Below, piece by piece: positions 27,304 to 37,125 of a stretch of 64,000 nt of DNA. This DNA is from an uncultured Acidobacteriota bacterium (GTDB lineage: Bacteria > Acidobacteriota > Blastocatellia > RBC074), in the NCBI GenBank assembly GCA_902825875.1, contig CADECP010000014.1:62001-126000 (forward strand). Direction: 5' to 3'. Below the pieces are notes generated by a model. It was not told where the DNA came from, made no database searches, and saw only the letters and a program-made list of their open reading frames with translations. The translations under genes and the position numbers were made by a program. The first letter of the stretch is position 1; each line of letters begins with the position of its first letter.

Positions 27304-29046
27304 TTACTCTTTCGGCGTTTTGCTGCCGGTGAAATCCGAATTGCGCCCCATCATTCCCATCTGGCCACTGATCGAAGCGCCATCAATTTTGCCTTTCAGC
27401 GTTCCGTTCATCGTCTGGCCGTTGGGCGTAGTCAGCGTGTACTCTAATTCGATTTCGTTGCCTTTGATCGAACCTTTGGTAATGGGAGCCGCGCCGAATT
27501 GCAGGTTCAATTCGCCTGTGATGGCTTCGCCGTTTTGTTGCAGGTTGGCGGTCATCTTCATTTCGCCGCGCGGCGAAGCGACCGTCAGCGTCCACGAACC
27601 GGCAGCCAATCCTGCGCCAGCCGATTCCGGTGGTGTCGTTCCGCCGGGACGCCCGCCGCCTCTGCCGCCGCCAGCCATCGGACCGCCCGGACGCTGCGGA
27701 GCTTCCGCCGCTTTGATCTCGAACGGTTTGCCATCCACAAACACGTGTTTGATTTTGGTGTCGCGGGCGAACAGGTCTCCGCTGGCGATGACCAGATTGG
27801 CAATTTTGCCTTTTTCAATGCTGCCAAGTTGTTCGCTCAAGCCGAAAATTTGCGCCGGATAAATCGTCATCGCTTTCAAGGCTTCGTCTTTCGGCAAACC
27901 GGCTTCAATCGCGCGAGCCGCGTTGACCAGAAAATCTGCCGGACGCGCCAGCGTTCCCGACGTGAACGCGAAACGAACTCCGGCTTTTTGCAACGCGGCT
28001 GCCGCTTTTGGAGCGTCGGCGCGTTCGCGCAAGGTTCGCAAGCTTTCGCTTTCGGGATCGTCCAGACCGGCGGGCTTTTGCGGGAAGCTCAAACTGAGCA
28101 ACACGGTCGCGCCTTTTGACTTCAGCCAATCGGCATTCATGTAACTTTGCGTTGCGCCGGAAACCAGATACTTCAACTTGAACTCTTCAGCCAGATTGAC
28201 GGCGCGCTCGATTTCGCGCTGCGAACTGGCATTGATGATAACTGGAACTTGACCGTTGATGACTGGTTGCAACGCCGCCAGCGATTTGTTGACTTGAGGC
28301 CGTTGCAGGCCACGCGGATTCTGGTTGTACCGATTCCATTGTTCGCGGTAATGCTGGGCGTCCAAAAATGATTGACGCAAAAACGCCAGCACGCCCATTG
28401 CCGAACCGGGATAACCTCCGCCGCCAAATCCTCGCCCGCTGCCCAAACTGATGTTCAGCGTCGCCGGAGCTTTCAAAACCAATTTTTCTCCGGCGTCGGT
28501 TCCCAAATTGATGACGGCACTTTGTCCCTGAAAAACTCCTGTGCGCGGAGCCGTCAACGCCGTGGTGAAACCTGCCGCGCGTTGTTGGTCAAACGTCGTT
28601 TCGGCAACCTGCAATTGGTCAACTACGGTCACTTCGGGACGCAAACCCGCGCTCGTTTGCGGTGCGGCCATTTGCGCCATAATCATTTGAATTGGGTCGC
28701 CGGTCGGAGCGCCGCCGCCGCGACCACCGCCACCGGCAGGCGCTTCCTGTCGAACGCCGTAAGCCGTGTGTGAATCAATCAAGCCGGGATAAACAGTCAT
28801 CCCAGTGGCATCCACAATGCGGGCATCGCCGGGAATCGGAACATCCGCACCAACGGCTTGAATCAAACCATTGCGAACAACAATTGTGCCTTTTTGAATG
28901 ACGGCTCCGGTAACGGTAACGACCGTGCCGCCGCGAATTGCATACGCTTCGCCCTGTGATTGCGCTGAGCCGGTTCGCGCAGCAATCAAAGCCGCCACGG
29001 TCAAGGCCATCGCACAGGTGAACGCAAGTAAGGAAGTACGCTTCAT
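27304..29046 (-). CDS. Secreted amidohydrolase-fold protein with degenerate metal site and extra C-terminal domain
   Basis: 580 residues. Signal peptide (about 1-28, ending GSAQS); beta-sandwich [30 protein letters not shown], where the second His of the HxH motif is Ala; the late Asp is also missing (TSGT instead of TSDS). C-terminal amidohydrolase motifs [20 protein letters not shown] and [13 protein letters not shown] are kept. A Gly/Pro-rich linker ([11 protein letters not shown]) then leads to a beta-rich domain of about 90 residues ([15 protein letters not shown] ... [17 protein letters not shown]) found in several secreted proteins. With two ligands lost this is probably non-catalytic, or uses another site. 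AGGAG lies before the start. It is the first gene of the minus-strand amidohydrolase set. Confidence 0.8.
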   Translation of the reverse strand: MKRTSLLAFTCAMALTVAALIAARTGSAQSQGEAYAIRGGTVVTVTGAVIQKGTIVVRNGLIQAVGADVPIPGDARIVDATGMTVYPGLIDSHTAYGVRQEAPAGGGGRGGGAPTGDPIQMIMAQMAAPQTSAGLRPEVTVVDQLQVAETTFDQQRAAGFTTALTAPRTGVFQGQSAVINLGTDAGEKLVLKAPATLNISLGSGRGFGGGGYPGSAMGVLAFLRQSFLDAQHYREQWNRYNQNPRGLQRPQVNKSLAALQPVINGQVPVIINASSQREIERAVNLAEEFKLKYLVSGATQSYMNADWLKSKGATVLLSLSFPQKPAGLDDPESESLRTLRERADAPKAAAALQKAGVRFAFTSGTLARPADFLVNAARAIEAGLPKDEALKAMTIYPAQIFGLSEQLGSIEKGKIANLVIASGDLFARDTKIKHVFVDGKPFEIKAAEAPQRPGGPMAGGGRGGGRPGGTTPPESAGAGLAAGSWTLTVASPRGEMKMTANLQQNGEAITGELNLQFGAAPITKGSIKGNEIELEYTLTTPNGQTMNGTLKGKIDGASISGQMGMMGRNSDFTGSKTPKE

Positions 29047-29219
29047 GACTGAAGTAGCTCCTGTCTTTTGATGAAATCAGTTATGGGTTTTCGGAAGGAT
29101 TGAAATTGAGCAAACCATTTTGCTCGAATCTTAAGACGCGATTTGCGCGTTCGGAAGTTACATCTTTGTTTGCCAAACGCGGGCGTAATCTAGCCCAGCA
29201 GTTCGGGAAGCGCAATAAC

Positions 29220-29249
29220 TTGGACAAGCGCGCAACTCGCACTTACAAT
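29220..29249 (+). promoter_or_regulatory. Putative sigma70-type promoter of the Tat amidohydrolase
   Basis: TTGGAC (29220-29225), 18-nt spacer, TACAAT (29244-29249), 44 bases before the ATG at 29294. It lies in the divergent region between two amidohydrolase genes. Confidence 0.55.
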
Positions 29250-29293
29250 GCGCCGCACTCCAACATCGGAACCAAAAATCAGGATTCATCACG

Positions 29294-30478
29294 ATGAGCA
29301 AAACAACTCGCAGAGAATGGCTGCAAGCGTTGACTGCCACAGCTTTAGTTTCGGCGGCTTCAGGTAAACTGTCCGCGCAACAACAGGACAAAAAGCCGCA
29401 GCCGCTTTCGATCAACGATTACGAACCGAAAAGCATGCTTCACGTCAAAGAAACCAACGTGGCGCGAGCGCGTTTTCCGGTGATTGATTTTCACACGCAC
29501 CTGTCATTCACGAACGTTTCCGGCCCAACTGAAAAAGCCAACTTCCGCGCCAAACGTGAAGAAATCCTGCCGGTGATGGACAGCAAAAACGTTCGAGCGA
29601 TGGTCAATCTGACCGGCGGGTTTGGCGCGGCGTTGGAAGAAAACCTGAACTACTGGCAAAAACCGAATCCCGACCGCTTTATCACCTTCACCGAACCGTG
29701 GTTCAAACGATCCGCCGAACCGGGCTATTCAAAATTCCAGGCGGAGCAAATCGAACGCGCCGCGAAACTTGGCGCAAAAGGTTTGAAGGTGTTGAAAACG
29801 CTGGGGCTGTTTCTGCGCGAACCGGCGGGAACTGGCAAGCTGGTGCAAATTGACGACCGCCGTTTCGATACGATGTGGGAAGCCTGCGCCGCAGCGAAGT
29901 TTCCCGTGGCGATTCACACCTCTGACCCGGAAGCCTTCTTTTTGCCGATTGACCGATTCAACGAACGCTTTGAAGAATTGAACGCGCATCCCGACTGGTC
30001 ATTTCACGGCAGAGACTTTCCCAACAACCGCGAATTGCACGAAGCCCGTTTGCGCGTGGTGGCTCGGCATCCGAAAACGCAGTTTGTCTTTTTGCACGTC
30101 GGCAACGCCGAAGATTTGGCTTGGGTGTCGGAATGGATGGATCGGCACCCGAACATCGCTGTGGAATTTGGCGCGCGCATCGGCGAACTCGGTCGGCAGC
30201 CGCGCGCCGCACGCAAGTTTTTCGACAAATACCAGGATCGAATTTTGTTCGGCACCGACGCCGTGCCGTATGGCAAAGAAACGCCGCAACAGATTTTCGG
30301 CGAAAAGCTCTACGAGATTTATTACCGCTTTCTGGAAACCGAAGACGAGTATTTCGATTACGCTCCAGCGCCGATTCCGCCGCAAGGCCGCTGGCGCATT
30401 TACGGCATCGGCTTGCCGGATCAGATTTTGAAGAAGGTGTATCACCAGAACGCCGAGCGATTGCTGCGGCTGAAATAG
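29294..30478 (+). CDS. Tat-exported metal-dependent hydrolase (amidohydrolase 2 / COG2159-like)
   Basis: 394 residues. The N-terminus has a twin-arginine signal (TRREWLQALTATALVSA, then SAQQQ). The barrel starts at VIDFHTHLSF with an intact HxH pair. Other likely metal or catalytic segments are PVAIHTSDPEAFF, FVFLHVGNAEDL and ILFGTDAVPYG with the late Asp. This pattern is that of the ACMSD-like amidohydrolase 2 family (decarboxylases and hydrolases of aromatic acids or lactones). Export by Tat implies that it folds, and perhaps loads metal, before transport. It is transcribed divergently from the three minus-strand amidohydrolases. The substrate is unknown. Confidence 0.85.
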   Translation: MSKTTRREWLQALTATALVSAASGKLSAQQQDKKPQPLSINDYEPKSMLHVKETNVARARFPVIDFHTHLSFTNVSGPTEKANFRAKREEILPVMDSKNVRAMVNLTGGFGAALEENLNYWQKPNPDRFITFTEPWFKRSAEPGYSKFQAEQIERAAKLGAKGLKVLKTLGLFLREPAGTGKLVQIDDRRFDTMWEACAAAKFPVAIHTSDPEAFFLPIDRFNERFEELNAHPDWSFHGRDFPNNRELHEARLRVVARHPKTQFVFLHVGNAEDLAWVSEWMDRHPNIAVEFGARIGELGRQPRAARKFFDKYQDRILFGTDAVPYGKETPQQIFGEKLYEIYYRFLETEDEYFDYAPAPIPPQGRWRIYGIGLPDQILKKVYHQNAERLLRLK

Positions 30479-30484
30479 TTTTTT

Positions 30485-30663
30485 TCTTCCACGAAGTTAC
30501 ACGAAGAGAACACGAAGAAGAGGAAAAGTAGACAGGATTTACAAGATTGCACAGGATTGGTTTCCATCCGAGCTTGTCAGGCTGTCCCAACGGTCTTCAT
30601 CCTGTTGAATCCTGTAAATCCTGTCTAAAAGCTTTTCTTCCCTTCGTGTGTCTTCGTGGGAAA
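30485..30663. repeat. Nested inverted repeat with two word families (CACGAAGA and ATCCTGTA)
   Basis: Outer arms: 30485-30528 (ACACGAAGAGAACACGAAGA type) against 30631-30663 (CTTCGTGTGTCTTCGTGG). Inner arms: 30529-30560 (TAGACAGGATTTACAAGATT) against 30598-30627 (ending GTAAATCCTGTCTA). Together they fill almost the whole gap between the Tat hydrolase and the DUF1080 gene. Confidence 0.85.
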
Positions 30664-30686
30664 ACATTTTTTCTAGGAGATCAATC

Positions 30687-31601
30687 ATGAAACACACGCG
30701 CTATTGTGCCGCGCTTTGCTTTTACCTCGGACTGGCGATCTTGCTTTTCCAAACACCGACACCCACCACGCACGCCCAAAAAGCCAAAAACGATCCCGAC
30801 AAAAAAGAATGGCGGCAATTGTTCAATGGCAAAGACCTGAAAGACTGGAAGATCAAAATTCGCGGCTATGCGCTGGGCGACAATTTCGGCGACACCTTTC
30901 GCGTGGAAAACGGCGTCATCAGAGTCGGCTACGAAAAATACGACCAATACAACGAACGCTTCGGCCACATGTTTTTCAAGGAGAAGTTTTCGCATTACGT
31001 CATCGCCACCGAATATCGTTTCTTAGGCGAACAGTGTCCCGGCGGCCCCGGCTGGGCAACGCGCAACAGCGGCATCATGCTTCATTGCCAATCGCCCGAA
31101 AGCATGGGCAAGGATCAGGACTTCCCCATTTCCATCGAAGCGCAATTGCTGGGCGGGTTGGGCAAAGGCTCGCGCACAACGGCGAACCTTTGCACTCCCG
31201 GAACCAACGTCGAAATGGACGGAAAACTGTTCACGCCGCATTGCATCAACTCCAAATCGAAAACGTACGACGGCGACCAATGGGTTCGCGCAGAGCTTTT
31301 GGTAGACGGCGACAAACAGATCAAACACATGGTCAACGGCGAAACCGTGCTGTCTTACGAAAAGCCGCAAGTCGGCGGAGGCAACGTCAGCGGCCACGAT
31401 CCGGCAGTCAAAAAAGACGGCATGCTTTTGAGCGAAGGCTACATTTCACTGCAAAGCGAGAGCCATCCGATTGAATTCCGCAAAGTCGAATTGCTGAACC
31501 TAGTCGGTTGCATGGACACGAAAGCAACCAACTTCAAATCGTATTACCTGAAAGCCGACAACTCGAAATGCCAGTACAACAAAAAGGCGGCGAAAAAATA
31601 G
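30687..31601 (+). CDS. Secreted DUF1080 (3-keto-disaccharide hydrolase-like) protein
   Basis: 304 residues from the ATG at 30687, which has AGGAG upstream; the frame from 30648 would read through the repeat and has no ribosome binding site. A signal peptide covers about 1-28. The DUF1080/LamG-like fold is recognisable by EWRQLFNGKDLKDWKIK at the start, VENGVIRVGYEKY, SHYVIATEYRF, NSGIMLHCQSPE and a final GYISLQSESHPIEFRKVELL. DUF1080 members include 3-keto-glycoside hydrolases, and the family is expanded in Planctomycetes, Verrucomicrobia and Acidobacteria. The short C-terminal tail CMDTKATNFKSYYLKADNSK with a second Cys looks like an added motif. The next gene begins at the base after this stop codon, so the two are translationally linked. 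Confidence 0.85.
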   Translation: MKHTRYCAALCFYLGLAILLFQTPTPTTHAQKAKNDPDKKEWRQLFNGKDLKDWKIKIRGYALGDNFGDTFRVENGVIRVGYEKYDQYNERFGHMFFKEKFSHYVIATEYRFLGEQCPGGPGWATRNSGIMLHCQSPESMGKDQDFPISIEAQLLGGLGKGSRTTANLCTPGTNVEMDGKLFTPHCINSKSKTYDGDQWVRAELLVDGDKQIKHMVNGETVLSYEKPQVGGGNVSGHDPAVKKDGMLLSEGYISLQSESHPIEFRKVELLNLVGCMDTKATNFKSYYLKADNSKCQYNKKAAKK

Positions 31602-32303
31602 ATGGCTGACAGCCCTCAAGTCATCTTTTTTGACGCTGCCGGAACGCTGTTTGAAGTGCGCGGCAGCGTCGGTGAAATTTATAGTCGCATCGCCAGTCAG
31701 TATGGCTGCGAAGCCGATGCCGTGCAGTTGCAGCAAAATTTCGCTCGCTGGTTTCGGCTGCAACCGCCGATGGCGTTTCCGGCGGGCACGGATGAAGACA
31801 AGTTGCGCGAAATGGAAAAAGGCTGGTGGAGCAATCTGGTTCGCGCCGTGTTTGCCGATTGCGGAAGCTTTTCGCACTTTAACGAATTCTTTGACGATGT
31901 GTTTGAACGGTTCCGTCAACCGAAACTGTGGCGGGTTTTCGATGACGTGGTTCCAACGCTCGGCGAATTGAAACGGCAAGGCTTTCGACTAGGAGTCATT
32001 TCCAACTTCGATTCGCGGCTGGATGATGTGCTGCGCGGTTGTGAGCTGGCTAAGTTTTTCGATTCGGTTCACATCTCGACACGCGTCGGAGCGGCCAAGC
32101 CCGCCCCTATGATTTTCAATGCGGCACTTGCCCATCATCGAATTGAAGCTTCGCAAGCCTGGCACGTTGGCGATTCCGCGCGCGAAGATTTTGAAGGCGC
32201 GCAAACCGCCGGGCTTCAAGCCATCCTGCTTGACCGCAATAATCATCACGCTGACAATCCGGCGTGCATTACCAGTCTTAAACAGCTTTTGATTCGGGTG
32301 TAA
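31602..32303 (+). CDS. HAD-superfamily hydrolase
   Basis: 233 residues. HAD motif I is FFDAAGTLF: the nucleophile Asp is present but the usual acid/base Asp two residues on is Ala, as in phosphonatase-type and DREG-2/HDHD3-like HADs. Motif II is GVISNFDSR, the conserved Lys is in GAAKPAPMIF, and motif IV is HVGDSAREDFEGA. A cap domain lies between motif I and II (about 20-90). This suggests a small-molecule phosphatase or a HAD with altered chemistry. The ATG immediately follows the TAG of the DUF1080 gene. The next ORF begins 2 nt after its stop, so the three form a tight unit. Confidence 0.8.
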   Translation: MADSPQVIFFDAAGTLFEVRGSVGEIYSRIASQYGCEADAVQLQQNFARWFRLQPPMAFPAGTDEDKLREMEKGWWSNLVRAVFADCGSFSHFNEFFDDVFERFRQPKLWRVFDDVVPTLGELKRQGFRLGVISNFDSRLDDVLRGCELAKFFDSVHISTRVGAAKPAPMIFNAALAHHRIEASQAWHVGDSAREDFEGAQTAGLQAILLDRNNHHADNPACITSLKQLLIRV

Positions 32304-32305
32304 TT

Positions 32306-32617
32306 ATGAGCACAACGATTTCGGCAAATCTGACGACGAACCTGGATGATCCATCGGCGATTCCTTATTTTCTGTGGGATGCTCCGATGACCGTCGCCGA
32401 ATTCAAACATAGACTGAGAACCTCCTCGTTCGCCGAACAGACGCGACTCCTGGCAATTGTTTTGCGCGAAGCCCGCGATATAGACGTTTGGAAATTCACT
32501 TCGCCTGAAGAAGTCTGGCGCAAATGGCCGGAGCTTTCCCGCCACTTGGGTCGCCGAAGAAATTTTTGGGAATTTCTGCTCAACCACTGGAAACAGGAGG
32601 GTTTGATCGGTGGATAA
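32306..32617 (+). CDS. Small protein paired with AbiEii-type nucleotidyltransferase (possible antitoxin)
   Basis: 103 residues, not recognised by itself. The sequence is helical and charged (APMTVAEFKHRLRTSS, REARDIDVWKFTSPEEVW, RRRNFWEFLLNHWKQEG). It ends 8 nt inside the next gene, which encodes an AbiEii/AbiGii-type nucleotidyltransferase. Such overlap and a small upstream partner are typical of toxin-antitoxin pairs, so an antitoxin role is a reasonable inference. It does not show the winged-helix sequence of AbiEi antitoxins, so a different partner class is possible. Confidence 0.65.
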   Translation: MSTTISANLTTNLDDPSAIPYFLWDAPMTVAEFKHRLRTSSFAEQTRLLAIVLREARDIDVWKFTSPEEVWRKWPELSRHLGRRRNFWEFLLNHWKQEGLIGG

Positions 32618-33254
32618 CAAGCTCAGCGCCTTGCAACAAGATGTGTTGAAAGAATTCTTTGCCGGCGAAAACCGATTCTTTCTGACTGGCGGGGCGGCGC
32701 TTGCAGGTTTTCATCTTGGCCATCGGGAAACGCACGACCTCGACCTGTTCACTCTCAGTAACGCCATTGATGATGGCCAAGCCGTCCTTACCCAAATCGC
32801 CCGTCAGTTGAATGCTTCGCTCGAATCTATCCAAACCGCTCCCGACTTTCGAAGGCTTTTGCTTCGGCGTGACCATGAAGCTGTCGTGGTTGATCTGGTG
32901 CGCGATTATGTCCACCAAGCTTCGCCTGAAAAATTGGTTATCAATGGCATATTCGTTGACACACCGCAGGAAATTCTGGCGAATAAGCTATGTGCGTTGC
33001 TGTCGCGGTCAGAGATACGCGATTTGGTGGATGTTCGCGCCTTGGAGCAAGCCGGATACCGGGTGGAGGATTTTCTCCCGGTGGCGGCATTGAAGGATAA
33101 AGGTCTGACTCCAGCCCAACTGGCCTGGGTATTGAACCAGGTCGAACTCGGCGATGATTTGACTCCGCCGGGTGGCGTTTCAGTTATAGAACTGCGTAGC
33201 TACCTAACAGAATTGATTGGCCGACTGACTAAAAACGCCTTTCCTGCTACCTAA
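32610..33254 (+). CDS. AbiEii/AbiGii-family nucleotidyltransferase (putative toxin)
   Basis: 214 residues, GTG start with AGGAGG at 32595-32600. The nucleotidyltransferase core shows FFLTGGAALAGFHLGHRETHDLDLF, where the GG and the D-x-D pair match the polymerase-beta-like fold, with a third acidic residue in AVVVDLVRDYV. The region LVINGIFVDTPQEILANKLCALLSRSEIRDLVDV matches the C-terminal half of AbiEii/AbiGii proteins. Known AbiEii toxins transfer nucleotides to tRNA or other targets and give abortive phage resistance. It overlaps the small upstream gene by 8 nt, making a candidate type-IV-like toxin-antitoxin or phage-defence pair inside an otherwise metabolic unit. Confidence 0.8.
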   Translation: MDNKLSALQQDVLKEFFAGENRFFLTGGAALAGFHLGHRETHDLDLFTLSNAIDDGQAVLTQIARQLNASLESIQTAPDFRRLLLRRDHEAVVVDLVRDYVHQASPEKLVINGIFVDTPQEILANKLCALLSRSEIRDLVDVRALEQAGYRVEDFLPVAALKDKGLTPAQLAWVLNQVELGDDLTPPGGVSVIELRSYLTELIGRLTKNAFPAT

Positions 33255-33291
33255 ACAATTTTCGACTAACCCAATAAGTTTTGAGGCTTGA

Positions 33292-34563
33292 ATGAAAAAG
33301 ATTCTCCCAGTAATTCTATTGGCTTTCAGCACAATTTCCTTGGCGGCTGACAACTGGCCGCAGTTTCGCGGCCCTGATGGCACAGGCCATTCCGACGCGA
33401 CAGGTTTGCCGACCGAATGGAGCGAAGGCAAAAACATCGTTTGGAAAACTCCGATTCACGACCGAGGCTGGTCTTCGCCAGTAGTGTTCGGCAAGCAGGT
33501 TTGGCTGACTTCGGCCAGCAAAGACGGACGGCAGCTTTTCGCGCTTTGCCTGGATCGAGACACTGGCAAAATCATCCGCGACATCAAACTTTTCGACGTA
33601 GCCCAGCCGCAATACGCGCATCCGTTCAACACTTACGCCTCGCCAACGCCGGTCATTGAACAAGGCCGCGTGTACATCACGTTCGGTTCGCCGGGAACGG
33701 CTGCAATTGACACCAAAACTTTCAAGGTCATCTGGGAGCGCCGAGATTTCCAGTGCAACCACTTTCGCGGTTCCGGTTCTTCGCCGGTTGTGTTTAGGGA
33801 CATGTTGTTGATGCACTATGACGGCAGCGATCATCAATTCGTCGTCGCGCTGAACAAAAACACAGGCAAAACCATCTGGCAGACCAATCGTTCGATAGAC
33901 TTTCAGGACTTGGACAAAAACGGAAAACCCGCCGCCGAAGGCGATTTCCGCAAAGCTTTTGCTACACCGCACGTGATCCAACTGAATGGTCGCTGGGAAA
34001 TGATTAGTCTCGGCGCAAAAGCCGCTTACAGCTACGACCCCTTCACTGGCAAGGAGCTTTGGCGCGTCGAAGAACGCGGCCAGCATTCGGCCAGCACACG
34101 GCCTGTGCTTGGTTTCGGAATGATTTTTTACCCGACGGGATTTTCCAACGGTCAACTGTTCGCTGTTCGCACCGGAGGCAACGGACTTATCACCGAATCG
34201 CATGTTGCCTGGCGATTGAAACGCGGAGCTTCGAACAAACCGTCAATTCTGCTGATAGATGACCTGATTTACATGATCGGCGACACTGGCATTGCTACTT
34301 GTGTCGAAGCCAAAACAGGCGAAATCGTCTGGCAACAGCGCATCGGCGGCGAGTATTCCGCTTCGCCGGTTTACGCCGATGGCAAAATCTGGATGTTCAG
34401 CGAAGAAGGCAAAACCACCGCCATCAAACCCGGCAGGACGTTTGAAAAACTGGCCGAAAATCATCTGGACGACGGTTTCCTGGCTTCACCGGCCATCGCT
34501 GGCAAAGCGTTTTTCCTGAGAACGCGAACTCACCTGTACCGAATCGAAAAGGCTTCAAAGTAA
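33292..34563 (+). CDS. Secreted PQQ-like beta-propeller repeat protein
   Basis: 423 residues. The signal peptide (about 1-18, ending SLAAD) is followed by [14 protein letters not shown], the usual opening of PQQ-like propeller proteins in Planctomycetes and Acidobacteria. Blades repeat as [51 protein letters not shown] and [18 protein letters not shown]. There are no clear PQQ-binding or alcohol-dehydrogenase residues, so it is more likely a structural or scaffold propeller (BamB/outer membrane-type) than an enzyme. It precedes the metalloprotease gene by 13 nt and is probably co-transcribed. Confidence 0.8.
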   Translation: MKKILPVILLAFSTISLAADNWPQFRGPDGTGHSDATGLPTEWSEGKNIVWKTPIHDRGWSSPVVFGKQVWLTSASKDGRQLFALCLDRDTGKIIRDIKLFDVAQPQYAHPFNTYASPTPVIEQGRVYITFGSPGTAAIDTKTFKVIWERRDFQCNHFRGSGSSPVVFRDMLLMHYDGSDHQFVVALNKNTGKTIWQTNRSIDFQDLDKNGKPAAEGDFRKAFATPHVIQLNGRWEMISLGAKAAYSYDPFTGKELWRVEERGQHSASTRPVLGFGMIFYPTGFSNGQLFAVRTGGNGLITESHVAWRLKRGASNKPSILLIDDLIYMIGDTGIATCVEAKTGEIVWQQRIGGEYSASPVYADGKIWMFSEEGKTTAIKPGRTFEKLAENHLDDGFLASPAIAGKAFFLRTRTHLYRIEKASK

Positions 34564-34576
34564 ACGGAGAGACTCA

Positions 34577-37063
34577 ATGCGAAAATTTGCGATTATTTTG
34601 CTGACGCTGCTGTGTTCGTTGGCGATCAATGCTCAAACGCCGCCCACCATCGCGGCCAAAACCGCCAACCTGCAAAAAATTGATGGCTACGTGCCGATTT
34701 ACTGGGACGCGGCGCAGGGAAAAATGTGGATGGAGATTTCGCGCTTCAATACGGAAATGCTCTATCAAACTTCACTGCCCGCCGGAATCGGATCGAATGA
34801 CATAGGGCTTGATCGCGGCAGACTGGGAACCTCGCACGTTGTGTATTTCGAGCGCACAGGGCAAAAGGTTTTGATGGTTCAGCCGAACTATCGTTACCGC
34901 GCGTTGTCCAACGACGAAGCCGAACGCCGAGCCGTCGCCGATTCTTTCGCGCGTTCGGTGATTTGGGGATTCAAGATCGAAGCCTCCGAAGGCAATCGCG
35001 TGTTGGTGGATGCGACGCCGTTGTTGATGCGCGATGCCACCGGAGTTGCGGAAACTCTCCGCCGAATGCGGCAAGGCAATTATCGTTTCGACGAATCGCG
35101 CAGCGCGTTTTACCTGCCGCGCACCAAAGGCTTTCCGAAAAACACCGAAATCGAGACCGTCATCACGTTGACCGGCGACGAACCGGGACGATTTTTGATG
35201 AGTGTGACGCCTTCGTCATCGGCAGTCACCGTTCGCCAACATCATTCGTTTGTCGAATTGCCTGACCTGAATTACAAGCCGCGACAATACGATCCGCGCG
35301 TCAGCGCCAACGATTTGACGTTTTACGATTACGCTTCGCCTTTCGATCAGCCGATTGAACAGCGTTGGATTCGCCGCCATCGCTTGCAGAAGAAAGACCC
35401 GAACGCCGCCTTCAGCGAACCGATTAAACCCATCGTGTATTACGTGGACAACGGAGCGCCGGAGCCGATTCGATCGGCTCTGGTCGAAGGCGCTTCGTGG
35501 TGGGCGCAGGCTTTTGAAGCCGCCGGATTCAAAAACGCTTTTCGCGTTGAAGTGCTGCCAGCCGACGCCGACCCGATGGACGTTCGTTACAACATGATTA
35601 ACTGGGTGCATCGTTCGACGCGCGGCTGGTCTTACGGTTCGCAAGTCAACGATCCGCGCACGGGCGAAATTATCAAAGGCAACGTCACGCTTGGCAGTTT
35701 GAGAATTCGGCAGGATGTGATGCTGGGCACGGGAATGATTCCGCCAAACACGGCAATGGGTGATGTGGAACACCAATGCGAAGCCGGTGATTCGCCTGAT
35801 GTTGATTATCTGGCTACTGCTGATCCGGCGACGGATGCGGCAGCGATGGCGTTGGCGCGCATTCGTCAGTTGTCCGCCCACGAAGTCGGCCACACACTCG
35901 GTTTTGCTCACAACTTTGCGGCTTCAAGTTACGGACGTGGCTCAGTGATGGATTACCCCGCGCCGTGGGTGGAAATCAAAAACGGTAAACTGGATTTGTC
36001 GAACGCCTACGCAGTTGGCATGGGCGCGTTTGACAAATTCTCGGTCACGTTCGCTTACGCCGAATTCCCTGCTGGCACGGATGAAAAAGCCGAGCTTGAG
36101 AAGATCATCCAAAAAGGCATCGCCGACGGAATGCTCTTCATTGACGATCAGGACGGGCGTGGCGTAGGCACGGCTCACCCATTGGCGAGCGTCTGGGACA
36201 ACGGCTCCGACCCGATTGCGACCTTGCGTCACGAAATGGAAGTTCGACGTATTGGGCTGAAAAATTTCGGCTTGAAAAGCATCAACGCAGGCCAGCCGAT
36301 GTCCGCGCTCGAAGCCAAGCTGTTGCCGTTGTATCTGCATCATCGTTACCAAACGGTGTCGGCGGCCAAATCGCTCGGCGGTTTGTATTTCACTTACGCG
36401 ATGAAAACCGCCAATGGCCCCAGCCCGGCGAAATTCCGCGAAGTCGTCCCGGCGGCTCGCCAACGCGAAGCTCTGAAAGCGATTCTCGAAACAATCAAAG
36501 TCGAGGAGTTGGCGATTCCACAAAACATTCTCGATCTGATTCCGCCCGTCGCCACTGGCTACGAAGGCGGAACGGCAGAATACTTCAGCCGAAGAACCGA
36601 TCCGGCGTTCGATCCGTTGGCAGCGGCGGCGATTGCTACGGACATTTCGCTCGGGGCCTTGCTCAATCCCAGCCGAGCGGCTCGATTGATTCAGTTTCAT
36701 TCGGAAAATCCGGCAAACCCGGATTTCAAGGAAGTGATTGATGCGATCATCGCCGCGACTTGGAAAGCTCCGGCCAAACCGCAGCACCGCACGATTCAAC
36801 AAACAGTCCAAAGCGTCACGGTGCAAAAGCTGATGAATCTGGCCAGCGATGAAAACGCTTCACCGTTGGTTCGTGCGGAAGCATCGGCTGGCCTGAGAAG
36901 TTTGAGCACTATGTTGAAAACCGCAAGTGGCGACGCTCATCGCCGAGCGACGCAGGAAGACATCGAACGATTCCTGAATCGCCCTGACGCCGTTCGCAGC
37001 CCATCGCGTGCGCTACCGGCTCCGCCGGGCGACCCGATTGGAAACGCTGGGCGATCCAATTGA
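34577..37063 (+). CDS. Secreted zinc-dependent metalloprotease (DUF4953/DUF5117 type)
   Basis: 828 residues. A signal peptide (about 1-20, ending NAQ) is followed by an N-terminal domain with [13 protein letters not shown]. The catalytic motif [11 protein letters not shown] (H435, E436, H439, H445) is an extended zincin signature HExxHxxGxxH. Downstream lie [14 protein letters not shown] (Met-turn-like) and [15 protein letters not shown]. This matches the DUF5118/DUF5117/DUF4953 metalloproteases common in Bacteroidota and Acidobacteriota. It likely acts in the periplasm or outside the cell on proteins. GGAGAG precedes the ATG; the PQQ-propeller gene ends 13 nt upstream. Confidence 0.88.
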   Translation: MRKFAIILLTLLCSLAINAQTPPTIAAKTANLQKIDGYVPIYWDAAQGKMWMEISRFNTEMLYQTSLPAGIGSNDIGLDRGRLGTSHVVYFERTGQKVLMVQPNYRYRALSNDEAERRAVADSFARSVIWGFKIEASEGNRVLVDATPLLMRDATGVAETLRRMRQGNYRFDESRSAFYLPRTKGFPKNTEIETVITLTGDEPGRFLMSVTPSSSAVTVRQHHSFVELPDLNYKPRQYDPRVSANDLTFYDYASPFDQPIEQRWIRRHRLQKKDPNAAFSEPIKPIVYYVDNGAPEPIRSALVEGASWWAQAFEAAGFKNAFRVEVLPADADPMDVRYNMINWVHRSTRGWSYGSQVNDPRTGEIIKGNVTLGSLRIRQDVMLGTGMIPPNTAMGDVEHQCEAGDSPDVDYLATADPATDAAAMALARIRQLSAHEVGHTLGFAHNFAASSYGRGSVMDYPAPWVEIKNGKLDLSNAYAVGMGAFDKFSVTFAYAEFPAGTDEKAELEKIIQKGIADGMLFIDDQDGRGVGTAHPLASVWDNGSDPIATLRHEMEVRRIGLKNFGLKSINAGQPMSALEAKLLPLYLHHRYQTVSAAKSLGGLYFTYAMKTANGPSPAKFREVVPAARQREALKAILETIKVEELAIPQNILDLIPPVATGYEGGTAEYFSRRTDPAFDPLAAAAIATDISLGALLNPSRAARLIQFHSENPANPDFKEVIDAIIAATWKAPAKPQHRTIQQTVQSVTVQKLMNLASDENASPLVRAEASAGLRSLSTMLKTASGDAHRRATQEDIERFLNRPDAVRSPSRALPAPPGDPIGNAGRSN

Positions 37064-37092
37064 TAGCGGTGAAAAAGAGGTGAAACGATAAG

Positions 37093-37125
37093 CAAAGCGA
37101 AACTTGAAAATCAGGCTTCGCTTTG
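37093..37125. terminator. Bidirectional hairpin between convergent genes
   Basis: CAAAGCGAA (37093-37101) pairs with TTCGCTTTG (37117-37125), and GTGTTTTT follows on the plus strand. It overlaps the last codons of the minus-strand gene ending at 37111, so it serves the metalloprotease transcript most clearly. Confidence 0.6.

Noticed and set aside
25777..27447. 556-codon open frame on the plus strand
   Set aside because: Antisense of an amidohydrolase with clear motifs; its translation is low-complexity and unrecognised.
29100..29297. 65-codon plus-strand frame before the Tat hydrolase
   Set aside because: No family, no ribosome binding site; it overlaps the promoter boxes and start of the real gene.
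30485..30663. CRISPR or attachment site
   Set aside because: Arms are inverted and of mixed words, with no regular direct repeat-spacer pattern and no cas gene or integrase.
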